A stretch of 64,000 bases of DNA from Penicillus capitatus (GCA_965649825.1 OZ287709.1:469080-533079); one strand, 5' to 3'. Shown: positions 45,437 to 57,643, numbered from the stretch's first letter. The notes: generated by a model from the letters alone, not told the origin. Numbers and translations: made by a program.

Positions 45437-46743
45437 ATGTCAGCTTCAAGAGGCTGCAGTCGCGTCTGCGGAGAGCCAAAGTTATTCGTGGGTCAGATCC
45501 CGCTAGAGACGACGAAGGAAGAGATTGTGAGCGTCTTCAGCAACTTTGGAACGGTCAAAAATACAACGCTGCTAACCACACCCGAAGGGCGAAGTAAAGG
45601 ATGTGCGATGGTCTTGTTCGAAAAATGGGCACAGGCTGAATTCGCCATGAACGCGTGCAACGGCAAATCATTCTTTGGCACTCAGCGGACTCTTGTTGTC
45701 CATCTAGCAGACCCGCCCAAACGCGGAGGCGGTGTGCCTCCAATCGCTCCAAAGACTCTATTCGTCGGACAAGTGCGGTGCCTCGATGGTGGACAAGAGG
45801 CATAGCGTGTGCCTAGGTACCCAAGACGGTGGAAGAAGAGGACGTTCGTGCTCTATTTGAACCATTCGGCAACATCGTAGAATTTCACATCTCTCGAAAG
45901 GGATCTGTGTCTGGCTGTGCCTTTGTGAAGTATACACTCTGGTCAGAGGCCGAAGCTGCGATGGAGGCACTCCATGGACGCCACACTCTACCCGATGCAA
46001 AAAATCCACTCGTGGTGAAATTTGCTGATGCAAAGAACAAGGAAACATTGCCAGCTGCAACTGAGCTCATATCACCGATCAAGACGCTTGAACCTCACTG
46101 GCCACATGGCACAAAGTCGACGTCGCCTGTGAATCCGTTTGCGTTTAATGAGCTGCAAAGCTGGCAACAAAGCCCAGCGCCGTACGTATACCAGAACTTG
46201 ACCAGAGGCATGGGCTTTAACGTGGCAGGAGTGTCACCATACTTATCGACAGCCTTTAACAATGCTTCAGGTGCTGCCAGTTCTGCTGCGTACGCATCGA
46301 TGCTTTCTGGAACCATGGTAAACACGAATGGGATGTCAGGCATGGGTAGAATTGAAGACCTGGCTGCACACATGAGCAAACCTGTGTCTTCTATGAGTGG
46401 AAAAATGGGTCCAGGGATTACAGATCCTAGGGCGAACGATTGGAAGCTATTTGTAGGTCAAGTGCCCTTTGAGTGCTGTGAACGTGATCTCTGGCCCGTC
46501 TTCTCCCCTCTGGGCGAAATTCTGGAGTTGGTGATCTTAAGAAACGAAGGGAGGAGTAAAGGGTGCGGCTTTGTCACATATGCTGAGAAAGAAACAGCAG
46601 AACTCGCAGCGGCGCGACTGAATGGACACGTTTCCCTCCCCAATGATCAAAGGGGTAAACGACTGGTTGTCCGATTCGCAGACAAGAAGAAACCGATGGT
46701 TGAATGGCCATGCGGAACAGCGGGAGAGTGTAACACTGAGTAG
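45437..46743 (+). CDS. CELF/Bruno-like RNA-binding protein with three RRMs, 420 aa
   Basis: There is one 44-nt intron (45773-45816), placed right after RRM2's LFVGQ. RRM1 (KLFVGQIPLETTKEEI, SKGCAMVLFE) starts near residue 14. RRM2 (TLFVGQ-VPKTVEEEDVRALF, VSGCAFVKY) follows directly. A linker rich in Ser, Ala, Gly and Asn spans about residues 200-320. RRM3 (KLFVGQVPFECCERDLWPVF, SKGCGFVTY) ends near the C-terminus. This 2+1 arrangement, with repeated LFVGQ RNP2 and GCxFV RNP1 motifs, is the CELF/Bruno/FCA-like layout. Members regulate splicing, translation or mRNA stability. Specific targets are unknown. Confidence 0.93.
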
Positions 46744-47460
46744 ATGAAAAAAGGTTGATGATCTTCTATGATATGATTGAACAAGCAAGGCAGGATTGTT
46801 TCTCACCATCCGTTTCCGTTTCCATTTTCGTGAATTAGATTCCTCATTGAATCTCCTCCCTCTGTTATTGCCCCTCACATTCTTATGATGACGTTCACTT
46901 TTGAGACTTCAACAAACGCAATAAAGAATCAAGTTTTGTGGTATGCTATGTGTCGTAAGGGGTGAGGGGTGAGACATTCTTTACGATAACGTCGTGTCAT
47001 TGTTTTCTTCTTTTACCGAAACCAATCGATATTCGGCACATGCTTCGTCTGTTTCTCTACGTTCTGGCAATCACATATGCCAGGCATCGTACTATCCAAC
47101 TCGTGAATGTATGCAGAGTGTGTATCTTGCGCTATGCGTATTGTTTCAGAGTGAGTCCACCGAGCTCACCTGTTCGTCTGTGTGTGTGTTTTGAATAAGA
47201 TTGCAATCTGCAAACTTGCCCTCTGCCAGAAAACATCAACCTATCCTTTTTCAAGAGACAATGAATCCTTGTGTGCTAGAGCTGTATGGTGTCGATGCAA
47301 ACTCTGTAGTCGATGGTTAATGCAATATGCGTAATGCATCCGCGATCTGTGTAGACCATGATGTTGTTTCATAAACTTGACTTACCTCTGCGATCGATCG
47401 ATGACTGCTTGACGCGTGCACAGAGCCAACAGCACTTTGCGACGCCGATGATCTCAGTCA
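46744..47460. other. Intergenic region without a recognisable gene
   Basis: Two plus-strand frames at 46962-47198 overlap each other and look random. The region presumably holds the CELF-like 3' end (TGA/TAG-rich, AT-rich sequence near 46900) and the promoter of the unresolved gene at about 47461. No RNA gene or repeat is visible. Confidence 0.45.
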
Positions 47461-48350
47461 ATGGCGACAACGATCTCCGCTATGCGACCTGATCTATGCG
47501 AAGAGATGGCCTTTTGGCTACGCGTCTTTGCCGTGGGCGGTGAGGAAATTGAGGAGGTGATTCGGACGCGGATGACGACTCTATTGTCTATCTGGCTGAA
47601 GCACAGCTGTTTGTCTACCTCGTCGACGAGCATCACTTCTAAGCGAAAGGCCACAGCGCGTAAGACGCAGAGCCGAGGGCGTATACGTAGAGATCGGGGC
47701 AAATCTCGCGTTCCCTTCTCGCCGACTATCCACAGGAACGACGTCGCGTCATTGACGCCTCTGTCGCCCTCCAAGGCGCGTTCTACCTCGAACGGAGCGT
47801 CTTGCTGCGAGGCAAATTGTCCGAAGCACAAGGCAATGGTTAACGCCCAGACACGTGAAAAGGGCACGAGGCTGAATAGGGAGAGACCGGCGTGGAATAA
47901 TGATGCCTGCGTCGATCCGCGATCCTCTAGAAACCGCGGCGACAAGACCAGGACCGTGCACACAATGGTACTGCCTTTTCAACGAGGCAGTCGCACGCGG
48001 GCTCATCAACTAAGTCGGATCCCACAGCTCCACGAGGCACAGAACAAGACAGCGGTTGACATTCGTGCAAAGACACTGCGCCTCCTCCGGCGAAATCCCT
48101 CGTCCACTTCGAGACAGCCCTTGGCACCAGCCTCGTTTCGCCTCGATTCAAAAACCGTGTCCTTTCCATCGGCATCTTTGCACAAAGCTCAGTCGACGTT
48201 GCCTCGTTGGCCCGACTCCAACGCGGGCTCATCGCACACAGCCGCTGTTCTCGCCGCGGACGCTTCGGGCTGTTCGCAAGTGTGCACCGCAGTGATCCTA
48301 ACAGCCGTCGAGGATTTCTGCAGTGCTCTGTATGAGGAAGAACTTCGAAG
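47461..48350 (+). CDS. Unresolved multi-exon gene of unknown function
   Basis: The single long frame at 47461-48408 looks artificial: Ser/Thr/Arg-rich with no structure. Protein-like segments instead appear in other plus frames and would be joined by short introns: DSIVYLAEAQLFVYLVDEHH, then LLADYPQERRRVIDASVALQGAF continuing YLERSVLLRGKLSEAQ after a TACGTAG acceptor, then TQWYCLFNEAVARGLIN, and FETALGTSLVSPRFKNRVLS with VASLARLQRGLIAHS. These resemble helical-repeat sequence. The start may be ATG 47461 (MATTISAMRPDLCEEMAFWL). I could not define all exon borders and do not recognise the family. Confidence 0.4.
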
Positions 48351-48441
48351 GGGTGTATTCGAATCATCGGCGACGACGCCCTCGTTCGCTTTTTCTCGAT
48401 GCTCATGAGATTTAAACATGTCTTTCTAGCGTTGTTCCATT

Positions 48442-49480
48442 TCATTCTGCCTCCGTCTCCGTCTTTCTGGAACTGGCTTTGTGTTTTTCGATAGCTTCCA
48501 TAAAGCTCTGCACCTTCGTTTTTGCATCGGTCTTGAATCGAATCGCAAAGATGTCGACGACATTCGTTTCTTTCTCGCCCTCGTCGACCTTGTCCAGGTA
48601 ATTATGGCACGAGAATGTCACTGCGTCCTCAGCCATGGGCATCGGCATCGGCTTCATCTCTGGATAGAGTCGAGCATTGAGCAGCAACTGCAATGTCACT
48701 TCTTGGCGCATGATGAGACGCGCTATTCCTTGTCCGTTCACATTGATCTTCATTTCTCCAACTCCACATGAAGTCCATTTGCTGTCTGTATTGGTAAACA
48801 ACAGGGCCTTCTCAGCAAAGACCGTTTCTTCGCCTTCCTCGCCACTCTTGGTCTCGATCGGCTGAAAACGTGATGGCTCCGCAGAAGAGGCAGAAGGTGC
48901 GCCAGCCAAAGACGACTTTGTTGGTGTCTCGACAGGAGACACGGCTAGTGGCTTCTCCTCCACTTCAGATGTCGCCTCCACTTCCGTCTCACTCTTCTAC
49001 ACTCCAATAGTTAACAGTGTGTTTTATGTGTGATGGTTTGACTTCAGGGTTCTCTGTCGCTTGGGTCGGCTGATTCGCCGTTTCCTCTTTCTCTTCGGTC
49101 GGTTCTGCAACATCAAGTGCCGCGCTCTGGGTCGGAGGTGTTGTCTCTTGCGCCTGCGACTCGTAGAGATCCTTCACGTCGGTTGGCTCAACGGCAGGGA
49201 CGTACCGGTGTTGCTGTCGTTAGAGAAATGCCTGCGAATGGATTCGTTCCGGTCGTCGTGGTCGTCGCCGGGGCGCGGCGAACGCGGCGAATATGGCGTG
49301 TCTTCAGTTCGGCTTCCGACGCTCGTTCGAAGTTCCCATCCCCTTCATCTCCCTATGGCGGAATATCACGCGTCGACGAAGGGACGCGTTTTCGTTTACA
49401 TGTCCTTCGTCCTCTTTGTAGTTGTCCTTCGTCAACTGTCGCTCCGTTCCGCGTTTTTTGTTCGCACCATCGCCGTCCAT
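48442..49480 (-). CDS. NUP50/Nup2-like nucleoporin with a Ran-binding domain, 297 aa
   Basis: There are four exons with introns of 47, 52 and 46 nt; removing them leaves exactly 298 codons. The N-terminus (KKRGTERQLTKDNYKEDEG) matches the importin-binding start of NUP50/Nup2. FERASEAELKTRHIRRVRR and NPFAGISL follow, then an acidic Thr/Pro/Gln-rich linker. The C-terminal Ran-binding (RanBP1) domain shows RFQPIETKSGEEGEETVF, KWTSCGVGEMKIN, ARLIMRQEVT and DIFAIRFKTD. The protein should work at the nuclear pore in importin recycling. No FG repeats are evident, as in short NUP50 versions. Its ATG is only 19 bp from that of the divergent CDPK gene. Confidence 0.87.
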
Positions 49481-49499
49481 ATTGACTGACGCTGTGCGA
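49481..49499. promoter_or_regulatory. 19-bp gap between divergent start codons
   Basis: The ATGs of the NUP50-like gene (49480, minus) and the CDPK gene (49500, plus) are separated by only 19 bp. The NUP50 start is the only Met before its conserved N-terminal motif. The CDPK could start at in-frame ATGs 9 or 18 nt downstream, which changes little. The two transcripts therefore must overlap or begin almost at the start codons. Confidence 0.55.
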
Positions 49500-51549
49500 A
49501 TGGTGAGAATGATCAAAATGACACGCTACGCCTATCACAGGACGACGACGACGACGTCCCCGCGGTTTTCTATCCTTCCCAGAGTGCGTCCAACAGATGC
49601 ATCGCGTCACGCTGCCACTCAACGCCACCATACTCCTTCGCCAAAACTTCGCAATTTTGGGTAAAATCGCTAAGAATGACCACCAAGCGCAAGTCTCGGG
49701 GAATGCATACTGAGTCAGATTCTTGGAGAGCTTTGATGAAGAGTATGAAATGGGAGAGCTACTGGGGCATGGCAGTTTCTCTTCTGTTTATGTAGCCACA
49801 CAACGAGCCACGGGCGAGAGGTGATGCAGATCTGCCCATATGGATCGGCGATGGTATTTTCAGTTTAGCTTTGCAGTGAAATCGATGCAGAAGAAGTTCT
49901 TGGGGACGTTTATGACAGAGCCCTTCACGCGGCACGTGCATCACGAAGTGGACATTCTGACAAAACTGGGACCATCTCTCAACATCGCCTACCTCTATGG
50001 CGCCTATGAGACAGAGAAACGCGTCCATTTGGTGATGGAGCACTGCAAAGGTGGACCACTCTGGGGTCGAATCGAAAAAAGCTCTTACTCTGAACAAGGT
50101 CCCCTCTTCGATGAAGAGATGATTGTGGAATGCGTCGTGTGTAGATGCGGCACGAATCGTCAAAGATATCCTGAGAGCAGTCGTGCAATGCCATTCGAAG
50201 AATGTCGTCATCCGAGATGTCAAGCCCGATAACTTTTTGTTTCTCGACGGCTCTGAGAAATCCCCTTTGAAGGCCATCGATTTCGGCCTGGCGCAGTACT
50301 GTTCAGAGCATGACGTTTTGGAAGATCGAGCAGGAACGCCGATGTACATCGCACCCGAGGTTCTCCGGAGATCCTACGGACAGAAGGCCGATTTGTGGAG
50401 TGTGGGCGTCACGGCCTATCAAGCAAGCCATGTCCATTGGTCCGATCCTGTACAGAGATGTTATGTCGCGTCTTAGTTGCTGACAGGAAGGATGCCTTTT
50501 CTCGACGAGGATGGAGAAATCATCAGCCGTTCGCATATGGAACGTCATCTATTCAGCAACAAAGACATGTTCCGTGCCGTGCTGTATGCAGAGATTGACT
50601 TCTCAAGTGAAACGTGGAGTGAACTCTCTGTCCAGTCTCTGGATTTCGTAAAACATCTGCTAAAGAGAGATCCGACACACAGACACACTGCTGTGGAAGC
50701 ATTGGAGCACGATTGGCTGAAAGAAGGTTGGTCGAGTATCCCTTCAGCAAAGAGGGAGTACACTGTGCGTGTCCCATAGGATCATCATCTGTTCCGTTAG
50801 ATGCATCGATCGTGCAACGCCTGCAGCGATTTGGAACGTATGGCAAACTCAAACAAGCAGCGCTGAAGAAGGCAGCCTCCTTTGTCGCACAAGATCCCAT
50901 TCTTTTCAAAAGTCATGTTCCCCATGTCCTGCATCTCACAGTGAATGAGACGGAATTCTCTATCAGATTTGAAGGCTGGATATCTGCAGTTGGATGTGGA
51001 TGGCACCGGGAGAGTCCCGAATCAATCCATTGCTAATATGTTAAACAGCGGGCGCTTTGACATGTCTCTGATGGAGACAGAACAGCTCTTGGCGCAGTTA
51101 GATGTCAACAAAGATGGATTCGTCGACTATACAACGTGGCTAGCTGCCCTTGTCGATTGGAAACAAGTATGATCGCTCCGCACAGCCTCGAACCCATCCC
51201 TCAAGCGACATCGCATTGTTGGACCAACAGCTGCAGGAGTGTCCTGTATGGGAGACCTGGATGCAGGAAGTGTTCAAGCAGTTTAATGCCGATGGAACGG
51301 GGAAACTGACGCGGGATGAGCTGACGCGGATTCTGTGTAACGACGACCACTGTGAGGTTGGCATTCGACGTCTTCAACATCTGGCTTCTCCGGAGAATGG
51401 TGTTCTGATTCTAGTTTCCCGACACCGTTCCCTCTGTGCTGCGAGATGTGGATACGAATGGAGATGGATTGATCAGCTTCGATGACTTTGTCCAGATCAT
51501 GCAGTCTGAAATGAGCGACCGATTGGAACTCTTTGACGGCAGAATATGA
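49500..51549 (+). CDS. Calcium-dependent protein kinase (CDPK) with four EF-hands
   Basis: A basic N-terminus (MVRMIKMTRYAYHR) leads through a 58-nt intron to the kinase domain: FDEEYEMGELLGHGSFSSVY, FAVKSM lysine, HHEVDIL glutamate. The catalytic loop reads NVVIRDVKPDNFL, so the usual HRD is IRD. It continues with AIDFGLAQ, GTPMYIAPEVL and DLWSVGV. After LEHDWLKE comes a junction/autoinhibitory helix (FGTYGKLKQAALKKAA). Four EF-hands follow, with loops DVDGTGRV, DVNKDGFV, NADGTGKL and DTNGDGLI. The end is RLELFDGRI at 51549. Several introns of about 35-60 nt are needed; the one near 50140 is not exact. Ca2+ should activate the kinase directly. No N-terminal Gly for myristoylation is present. 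Confidence 0.9.
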
Positions 51550-51669
51550 CAGACAGACGGATGGGACAGCTCGATCGATTCCTTTGCCGACTTCATCATG
51601 CCGCGATGCATTTTTTGATTTAAAAAACGTTGTGTGCATTTTCGTCGTATCGCGAGAGAGAACAGCGAG
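51550..51669. other. Short spacer between the CDPK and HBS1-like genes
   Basis: This 120-bp spacer separates two genes in tandem. It holds the CDPK 3' end and the HBS1-like 5' region. No TATA-like or polyadenylation motif stands out. Confidence 0.4.
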
Positions 51670-53794
51670 ATGCGTCGTTGGCAGGAAGATTACGAAGACG
51701 CTTTCTACGACCCATACGACGACGAGGAAGAAGACGAAGAGGAGTGGGATGCGCCGCCCAAGAAAAAGCCGGAAGTGCGTTTCTGTCCATCTGTCCCATC
51801 TGCAGCCTGCGAACACAGAAGAGTAAAGGAAACGTGGGAAAGCAGTCGAAGACGGTACAAGCAAAGGAGACGCCAAAACCCAATCCATCTCTCCAGAGAA
51901 ACACAGTTACCCCTCCAAAACACAACCGCCAAGAAAATATCTCCACGAAGCAGAAGGCCGTCCAGGAGTCGGACGACAGACCATCCACGGTGACAGATCG
52001 GCAGCGGGAGACCATGCCGAGGTTACTGACGCAAAGACCCTTATCCGAATACAGAATGGAGGCAGAACTGAAAGCGTTGTGCTTTGGGCCACCCTTATGG
52101 AGTGTTGACTGTGGAATGATTTGGTAGACTGTGTGATGCTCTCGAGCGATCGGACGTGGTTGAGAGACCGACATTGCATCTCGCCATTCTGGGCCATGTG
52201 GATGCAGGAAAATCGACGCTGATGGGAAGGCTGCTGTACGATATGGGATATGTTGATCGTCACACGCAGCACAAGAACGAAAAAGAAGCTTCGGAGTCAG
52301 GCAAAGTGATCGGCAGGTGTGCCTCGGTGTGGAGGATCTGAGTGCGTTTGACGCAGGGGTCGTTTGCTTGGGCATGGGTCTTGGATGAACGGCCAGAAGA
52401 ACGGGCACGAGGAGTGACGGTCGATGTGGCCACATCGCATTTCGACACCGAACAGTTCCATGTCGTTCTCCTGGATGCGCCCGGTCACAGGTGATTTCTA
52501 GAGATCCCAGAAACGAACGTGATCGATGCGAGAAGGGATTTTGTGCCAAACATGATCAGCGGCACTGCTCAAGCAGATGCCGCAATTCTGGCAGTAGATG
52601 GCAGCATCAATGGATTTGAGGCAGGCTTTCAGGTATGCTGCTCAAGAGGCGACGGGGAGGACCTGCATGTGACTAGATGCGACACAGGTGAATGGAACGG
52701 AGTTTCAGTCGACGGGCGGCGGCCAGACGACGGAACATGTTCAATTGGCCAGAAGTCTCGGCATCGAGCAAATCGCCGTCGTTGTTACGAAACTGGACAC
52801 GTGTCGCTACTCAGAAGCAAGATGCCAGTTACGTGCCGTGGAGATGCCGAAGCGAATGGTCTGCTGTTTAGGAACGATTTAATTTCATCCGAGATCAGCT
52901 TCGACCCTTTCTGCAGCAGTGTGGATTCAAGGACGACAATGTTCAGTGGCTGCTCTGTTCTGCAACGGAAGGCGTGAATGTTACAAAATCGGTCATCGAA
53001 GAGCCTCTGCTTTCGTGGTTTGGGGGATCGACTGTCCTTGAAGCGATTAACCAGTTCCGTCCACCGATGCGCAACCTGGGTGACCGATTCTGTCCTCCCT
53101 TGTCGCATCGATCACGGCAATAGCCCTGTCTGTACCTAGATGCTCCTTTGCGGTTTCCTGTGGTGGACATCTTGAAATCGCGAACACTCGGGTCCCTTGC
53201 TGTCGGTGGCAAGATCGAGACGGGTGCCGCGAGAGTTGGCTCCTGTCTCACGGTATCGCCATCTGGCGAAACGGCCACCGTTAAAGGAATCGAAGTAGCT
53301 GGACAGGTAATGCTCAAGCTGCCTGCTGCATTTATTCTCTCACACATTTCTAGAAACGCGAATGGGCTAAAGCAGGAGAGAGCTGCGAAATGGGTCTAAC
53401 AGGCATTGACCCAAAGACGTTGTTTGTGGGTTCGGTCCTCTGTCCTTACGAGTGGCCGTGTCCCGTTGCCACGCGATTCGAATGCAATGTCCGTGTCCTG
53501 GAGCCGACCACTCCAATTCTGCCAGGCTTACATGTCTCCCTCCAAACGCACGCCGTACGAGAGTCCGCACAGATCTCACGTCTGCTCACTCTCTTCGGCT
53601 CCAAGAAAACTTTGGCGACCAAGGCGAGGCCACGCTGTCTAACGAAGCATCAGAATGCTCTGATCGAAGTCACGGTCACTCGGCCGATCTGTTTGGAAGA
53701 ATTTTCATCCGTTCGCTCCCTTGGCCGCATCGCGTTACGAGAATCTGGACGGACCATTGCCGTCGGAATCGTTTCAAAGATTTGCGATGTCTAA
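51670..53794 (+). CDS. HBS1-like translational GTPase (ribosome rescue)
   Basis: The protein is a partner of Pelota/Dom34 in releasing stalled ribosomes. ATG at 51670 opens an acidic N-terminus ([20 protein letters not shown]), like HBS1 and unlike EF1A. A Lys/Gln-rich linker follows. The G domain has [19 protein letters not shown] (G1), [16 protein letters not shown] (G2; the RGVT form is HBS1-like), VVLLDAPGH then [17 protein letters not shown] (G3), and VVVTKLDTC (G4). Domain 2 shows [25 protein letters not shown], and domain 3 ends [20 protein letters not shown]. Several short introns are required, one directly after DAPGH. eRF3 is the main alternative, but the N-terminus and G2 favour HBS1. 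Confidence 0.88.
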
Positions 53795-53834
53795 CGCACA
53801 CAATTCTCACTTCACAACATCTTTGCCTCGCTCT

Positions 53835-56800
53835 TTATTGCAATCCAAATCCCTGTGTATCTTGAATAGCGACGATCAAACGTTCCTGCAGTTTTTCTCT
53901 CGAGCAATAGTCGGGGAGAAGAAGAACGTTGAAGCATGTGTGCGACGATGGCAGTCGATTGGAATCCGGTCCACTTCTCTGGATCAGCAGCGGCAGTTTT
54001 GACAAGCCGCCGACCGGTGCTCGATCGCATCCGGTGGCAAACGCCAAAAACTTCTTCTTATCCGTCATAGGGAGACTATGAATCACACTCCAGAAATTCC
54101 GAACGGTTGGATGTTCAGCTGTGTAACCACCATCGTATCGCGCCACCTTCTCCAGGTCTCGAAAATCCAGGTGGGGCAATCCACAGATCAGCAATTCGAG
54201 TTCCTCGTAACGATAGAGCTTCAGAGAGTGACCCACCACCACCTGGTCATCTATGCGATAACGGTAAAGGGCCATGTGTCGGATGTACTTTCAAAAAGCC
54301 TTCTTTGAAGACCTTGAACTGCTCGCGGATTGAATCGTCGAGAATGTAATGCGTGTAAAGCTCTACGTACTCCTGTCGATTCTCTTTTGTGACTGGGATA
54401 GATCCACCGCCTGGTTTCAGCTCTGCCGTCATCATTTCGCCAAAGTACTCGTATTCTACCTATGCTGCATCCATTGTACGAAATGGCCTGAATGGCAGAC
54501 AGCGTTTACTTCAAAGCTTCGACAGAAGACGTTCTCAACATCGCCTTCGAAATCTAAGAGCTGCTGAAGTCCATTGCCCAACTGAGGAAATGCATCTTTC
54601 AGATCAGCCAATGTCGTTTCGAGTCCTTTCAGCTTCTTATAAACCACCAGAGGGAAATGCACATCGAGGATGACGTTGTTGTAGATGGCCAAGCCCAAAA
54701 CGATACCGACCAGACGGAAGTCCTCGACCTCCAACGCCTGATGACTGAACCAGAAATTCCGCGTCTCTTCGCTGTAGACGAACATGGCGAAATCTACGTT
54801 AAAAATCTCCTCGACCTACAGACGATCCCTCATCAAAGTCCGGCCCTTCCTGACAGATATGACCAGCAGCTGAAAGAACTCTTTAGAGAGGCCGCCTTCG
54901 TCTTGGCCCTCCTCTTCGATGCCGTTCGAAAAGAACTTCACTCGAAGCGGCTTCTGAAGATCATCGCCTCGAAGGAGCAGTTGGATCATGGCATCTTCGC
55001 GGATGTGATCGCGCCGGATGTTGATATCGAGGAACGATACCACGGCAGGGTTGATGCCGCTGAACAGCGCACCCAATGCGCTCTCCTGTATCGCAGCTGT
55101 CTTGGAAATCATTGCCTCCCCCTGTGTGATCTTCGCCTTCGCCTCGGGGGTCAAAACGAAAGGCGTCTGGCAAATGGTCTGAACCCCGTGCCCCATCATC
55201 CCGTCGTGATCCGTCGTCATCAAATGATTCCAGGCGATCCACTCGTGTCTCAGATCCAGACCATCTGAGACGCTTTGGTTGTAGAACCGATGGAAAGAGA
55301 CCGCCTCGGAGCGTTTGGCGTTGACCTGCAGCAGCACAAGTGGGGCAATAGATTCGTGGAGACACAGATCGCAACCTGGTAGAAGAGATCAAGCAATTCA
55401 CAGACTTTCAGCACTTCGTCGCGCTGCCCGTGTTGAATGGGATTGTCGAGACCATCTGTGTCCCTCGCAATATGGGTCAGATGCTTCTGCGCACCGTTGA
55501 TCAATCGTCCGCCGAACAGTTCCACCGGCAGATCTGTCAAAAGGGACTCCAACAACTGCACACGGCAGGTCACATCAACCAGAGCGATGGATGACAGATG
55601 GTCACACTTCGATGGCGCCCGAAGGAAGATGCTCAAGTAAAACGGCAGTGAGCTGCACCATCGCGCCGCCAGATGCATGGGCTTCACCAAAGAGGGGGTT
55701 CAGCATAAGGATCACCAGAACATTCGCCCATTCACGCAGCCTATTGGTTATATCTCTGTCTCGCATTTGTCTGGCCATCGTCAGATCGATGACGCCATTT
55801 AGGCAAGCAATACAAGCAGATCCAACGCAGACAATCGTCTGTTGGTCATAGGAACGAAAGATACGCTCATAGGTTCGCGTAATAGTATCGATCTTGAGCT
55901 TTCGTCGCCCGACTGGCTGACTGGATGTGAAGGCATGCAACAGGAATCCTATCATCCTTTCTGTCACCTCTTAACGCGAGATTTTTAATGCCTCTACCTG
56001 GACTCGAGTAGATATCATCCAAGGCGCTGAGATAGCTCTCCATTGCCTCTCTGATCGATATGCCTTTCGCTTTCTCGACTGCATCGATCAGAAGATTGAG
56101 ATCCATCACCTTAAACGGTCGCATTCCTTGTCCATAGCGTCCAAAGTCCAAGCAGAGAACACTGGGCGTCGTCTTGTGAAACATTACCAGGCAGTGATCC
56201 CCACCTATCACACACGGGTCGGCTCCATTGCAAGAAACGTCGAGCAGACTTGCGAGGATGCAGATGGGAGGGTAGGATGGCAGATGCAGGACAGGCTGCG
56301 GATCGGGGCACACCTCCATGAACAACTCATTGCCCAATTGTCCCAGCTCTCCATTCCCAAAGGCATAGATCGCACCACGTTGTGTGAGGACAAGGGAATG
56401 CCGACTGCCGCATGAGACTTGTGTGATGTATTCATCGTTGAGCTGTTCGATCCTGAGGGGACTCAAAACATTCTCTGTGCTTCCTGTGCCCGTCTGACCC
56501 CATTTAGAGTGCCCCCACGAGTAGACCTTTCCCTGGCCCCCGCAGCAAAGCGTATGCGAATCTCCACACGCAATCTAGTCCAGACAACAGCTCAGGGGAG
56601 AATGGAGACGGTCTGCATGGTGACGTTGGCGATTGGATGTTCGCTGAATGATGTGACAGGAGTCGGCCTTGAACGACCGTGACGATCTCCATGACCCAAC
56701 TGACCATACTTGCCTCTCCCCCACGTCCATACTCGGCCGTCCACACTCAACGCGACACTGTGATACTCTCCGCAATCAATTTGAATGACACCGACGCCTG

Positions 56801-57643
56801 TCAGCGCCAAAATGTGTGAGAAGAGTGGAAGGGATGTCGTATCGTCGTGGCCCAGGGCACCAAATTCGCCTTGTCCGCAGGAATAGACTTCGCCCTTTGC
56901 TGTCAGAGCCAAACTGTGACCCGATCCCGCAGCCACTCTACAGTCGGCATCTGCAGCGAATCCTCGTGGTTCTCACTCTTTTCTCACACCTTACAAAGTG
57001 TAATGCCTTGTCGTGTTTGATTCTTTTTGGCACGGTTGAGAACGTGTTCTGTGTCTCGTATCCTAACTGGCCATGCTCATTGCTTCCCCATGCCATCAAT
57101 ACCCCCTGTCACACTTCTCACTCTTTTTCACCATTGATAGATATATGTAACCTGTTCTGTTGTTGCCAGTACATGACTGAATCCCGTTGCCAGATGCGTC
57201 ACACGGTGCAGATCTAAACTGCTCACTCGTGTTGGGATATTCAGCACCTCGGGTTTTTTCATTCCTAACTGCCCAACATCGTTCAGTCCCATCATAAACA
57301 CATCTCCATCATCTGCCATCCCCAAATGCCACTCAGCAAAGGAAACGTCACTGTCGTCACACCTGAGATGGCAGCTGTGTTGCACCATGAGTTCCCGGCA
57401 ATGTGAACGATATCTTTATTTTCGAAAGCCTCGAGGAGCAGCGGTTTCGCCTGATGCTCCTCGTGTCCCGTTCCCAATTGACCATAGTCATTACGTCCCC
57501 ATCCCCAGAACTAACGCGCAGGCGATTTCGCTCGATCAACAGCCGTCGCAGATAGCTACCTCAAGATCGAGACGTGTTACAGCATTGAAGCGAAAACTCG
57601 CGTAGCGTTCTTTCGCCGAACGGCGCCTCTCCAATGTGGCCAT
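53835..57643 (-). CDS. HERC-type E3 ubiquitin ligase: RCC1 repeats plus HECT domain
   Basis: ATG at 57643 (MATLERRRSAKERYASFRF) is joined by a 49-nt intron to the first RCC1 repeat (FWGWGRNDYGQLGTGHEEHQ). Further repeats include YSCGQGEFGALGHDD and VWTWGRGKYGQLGHGD, with CGEYHSVAL and AAGSGHSLALT cores. A middle helical region follows. The C-terminal HECT domain shows EEEGQDEGGLSKEFFQLL, RLVGIVLGLAIYNNVILDV, and the catalytic Cys in LPSSHTCFNVLLLPDY, ending at DTQGFGLQ. Total length is roughly 1000 aa, similar to HERC3/HERC4. It transfers ubiquitin through the Cys; substrates are unknown. The stop lies 40 bp from the convergent HBS1-like gene. Confidence 0.92.

Noticed and set aside
47461-48408. 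Single-frame 315-aa protein
   Set aside because: Composition is unlike a folded protein and better coding segments lie in other frames; kept only as an unresolved multi-exon locus.
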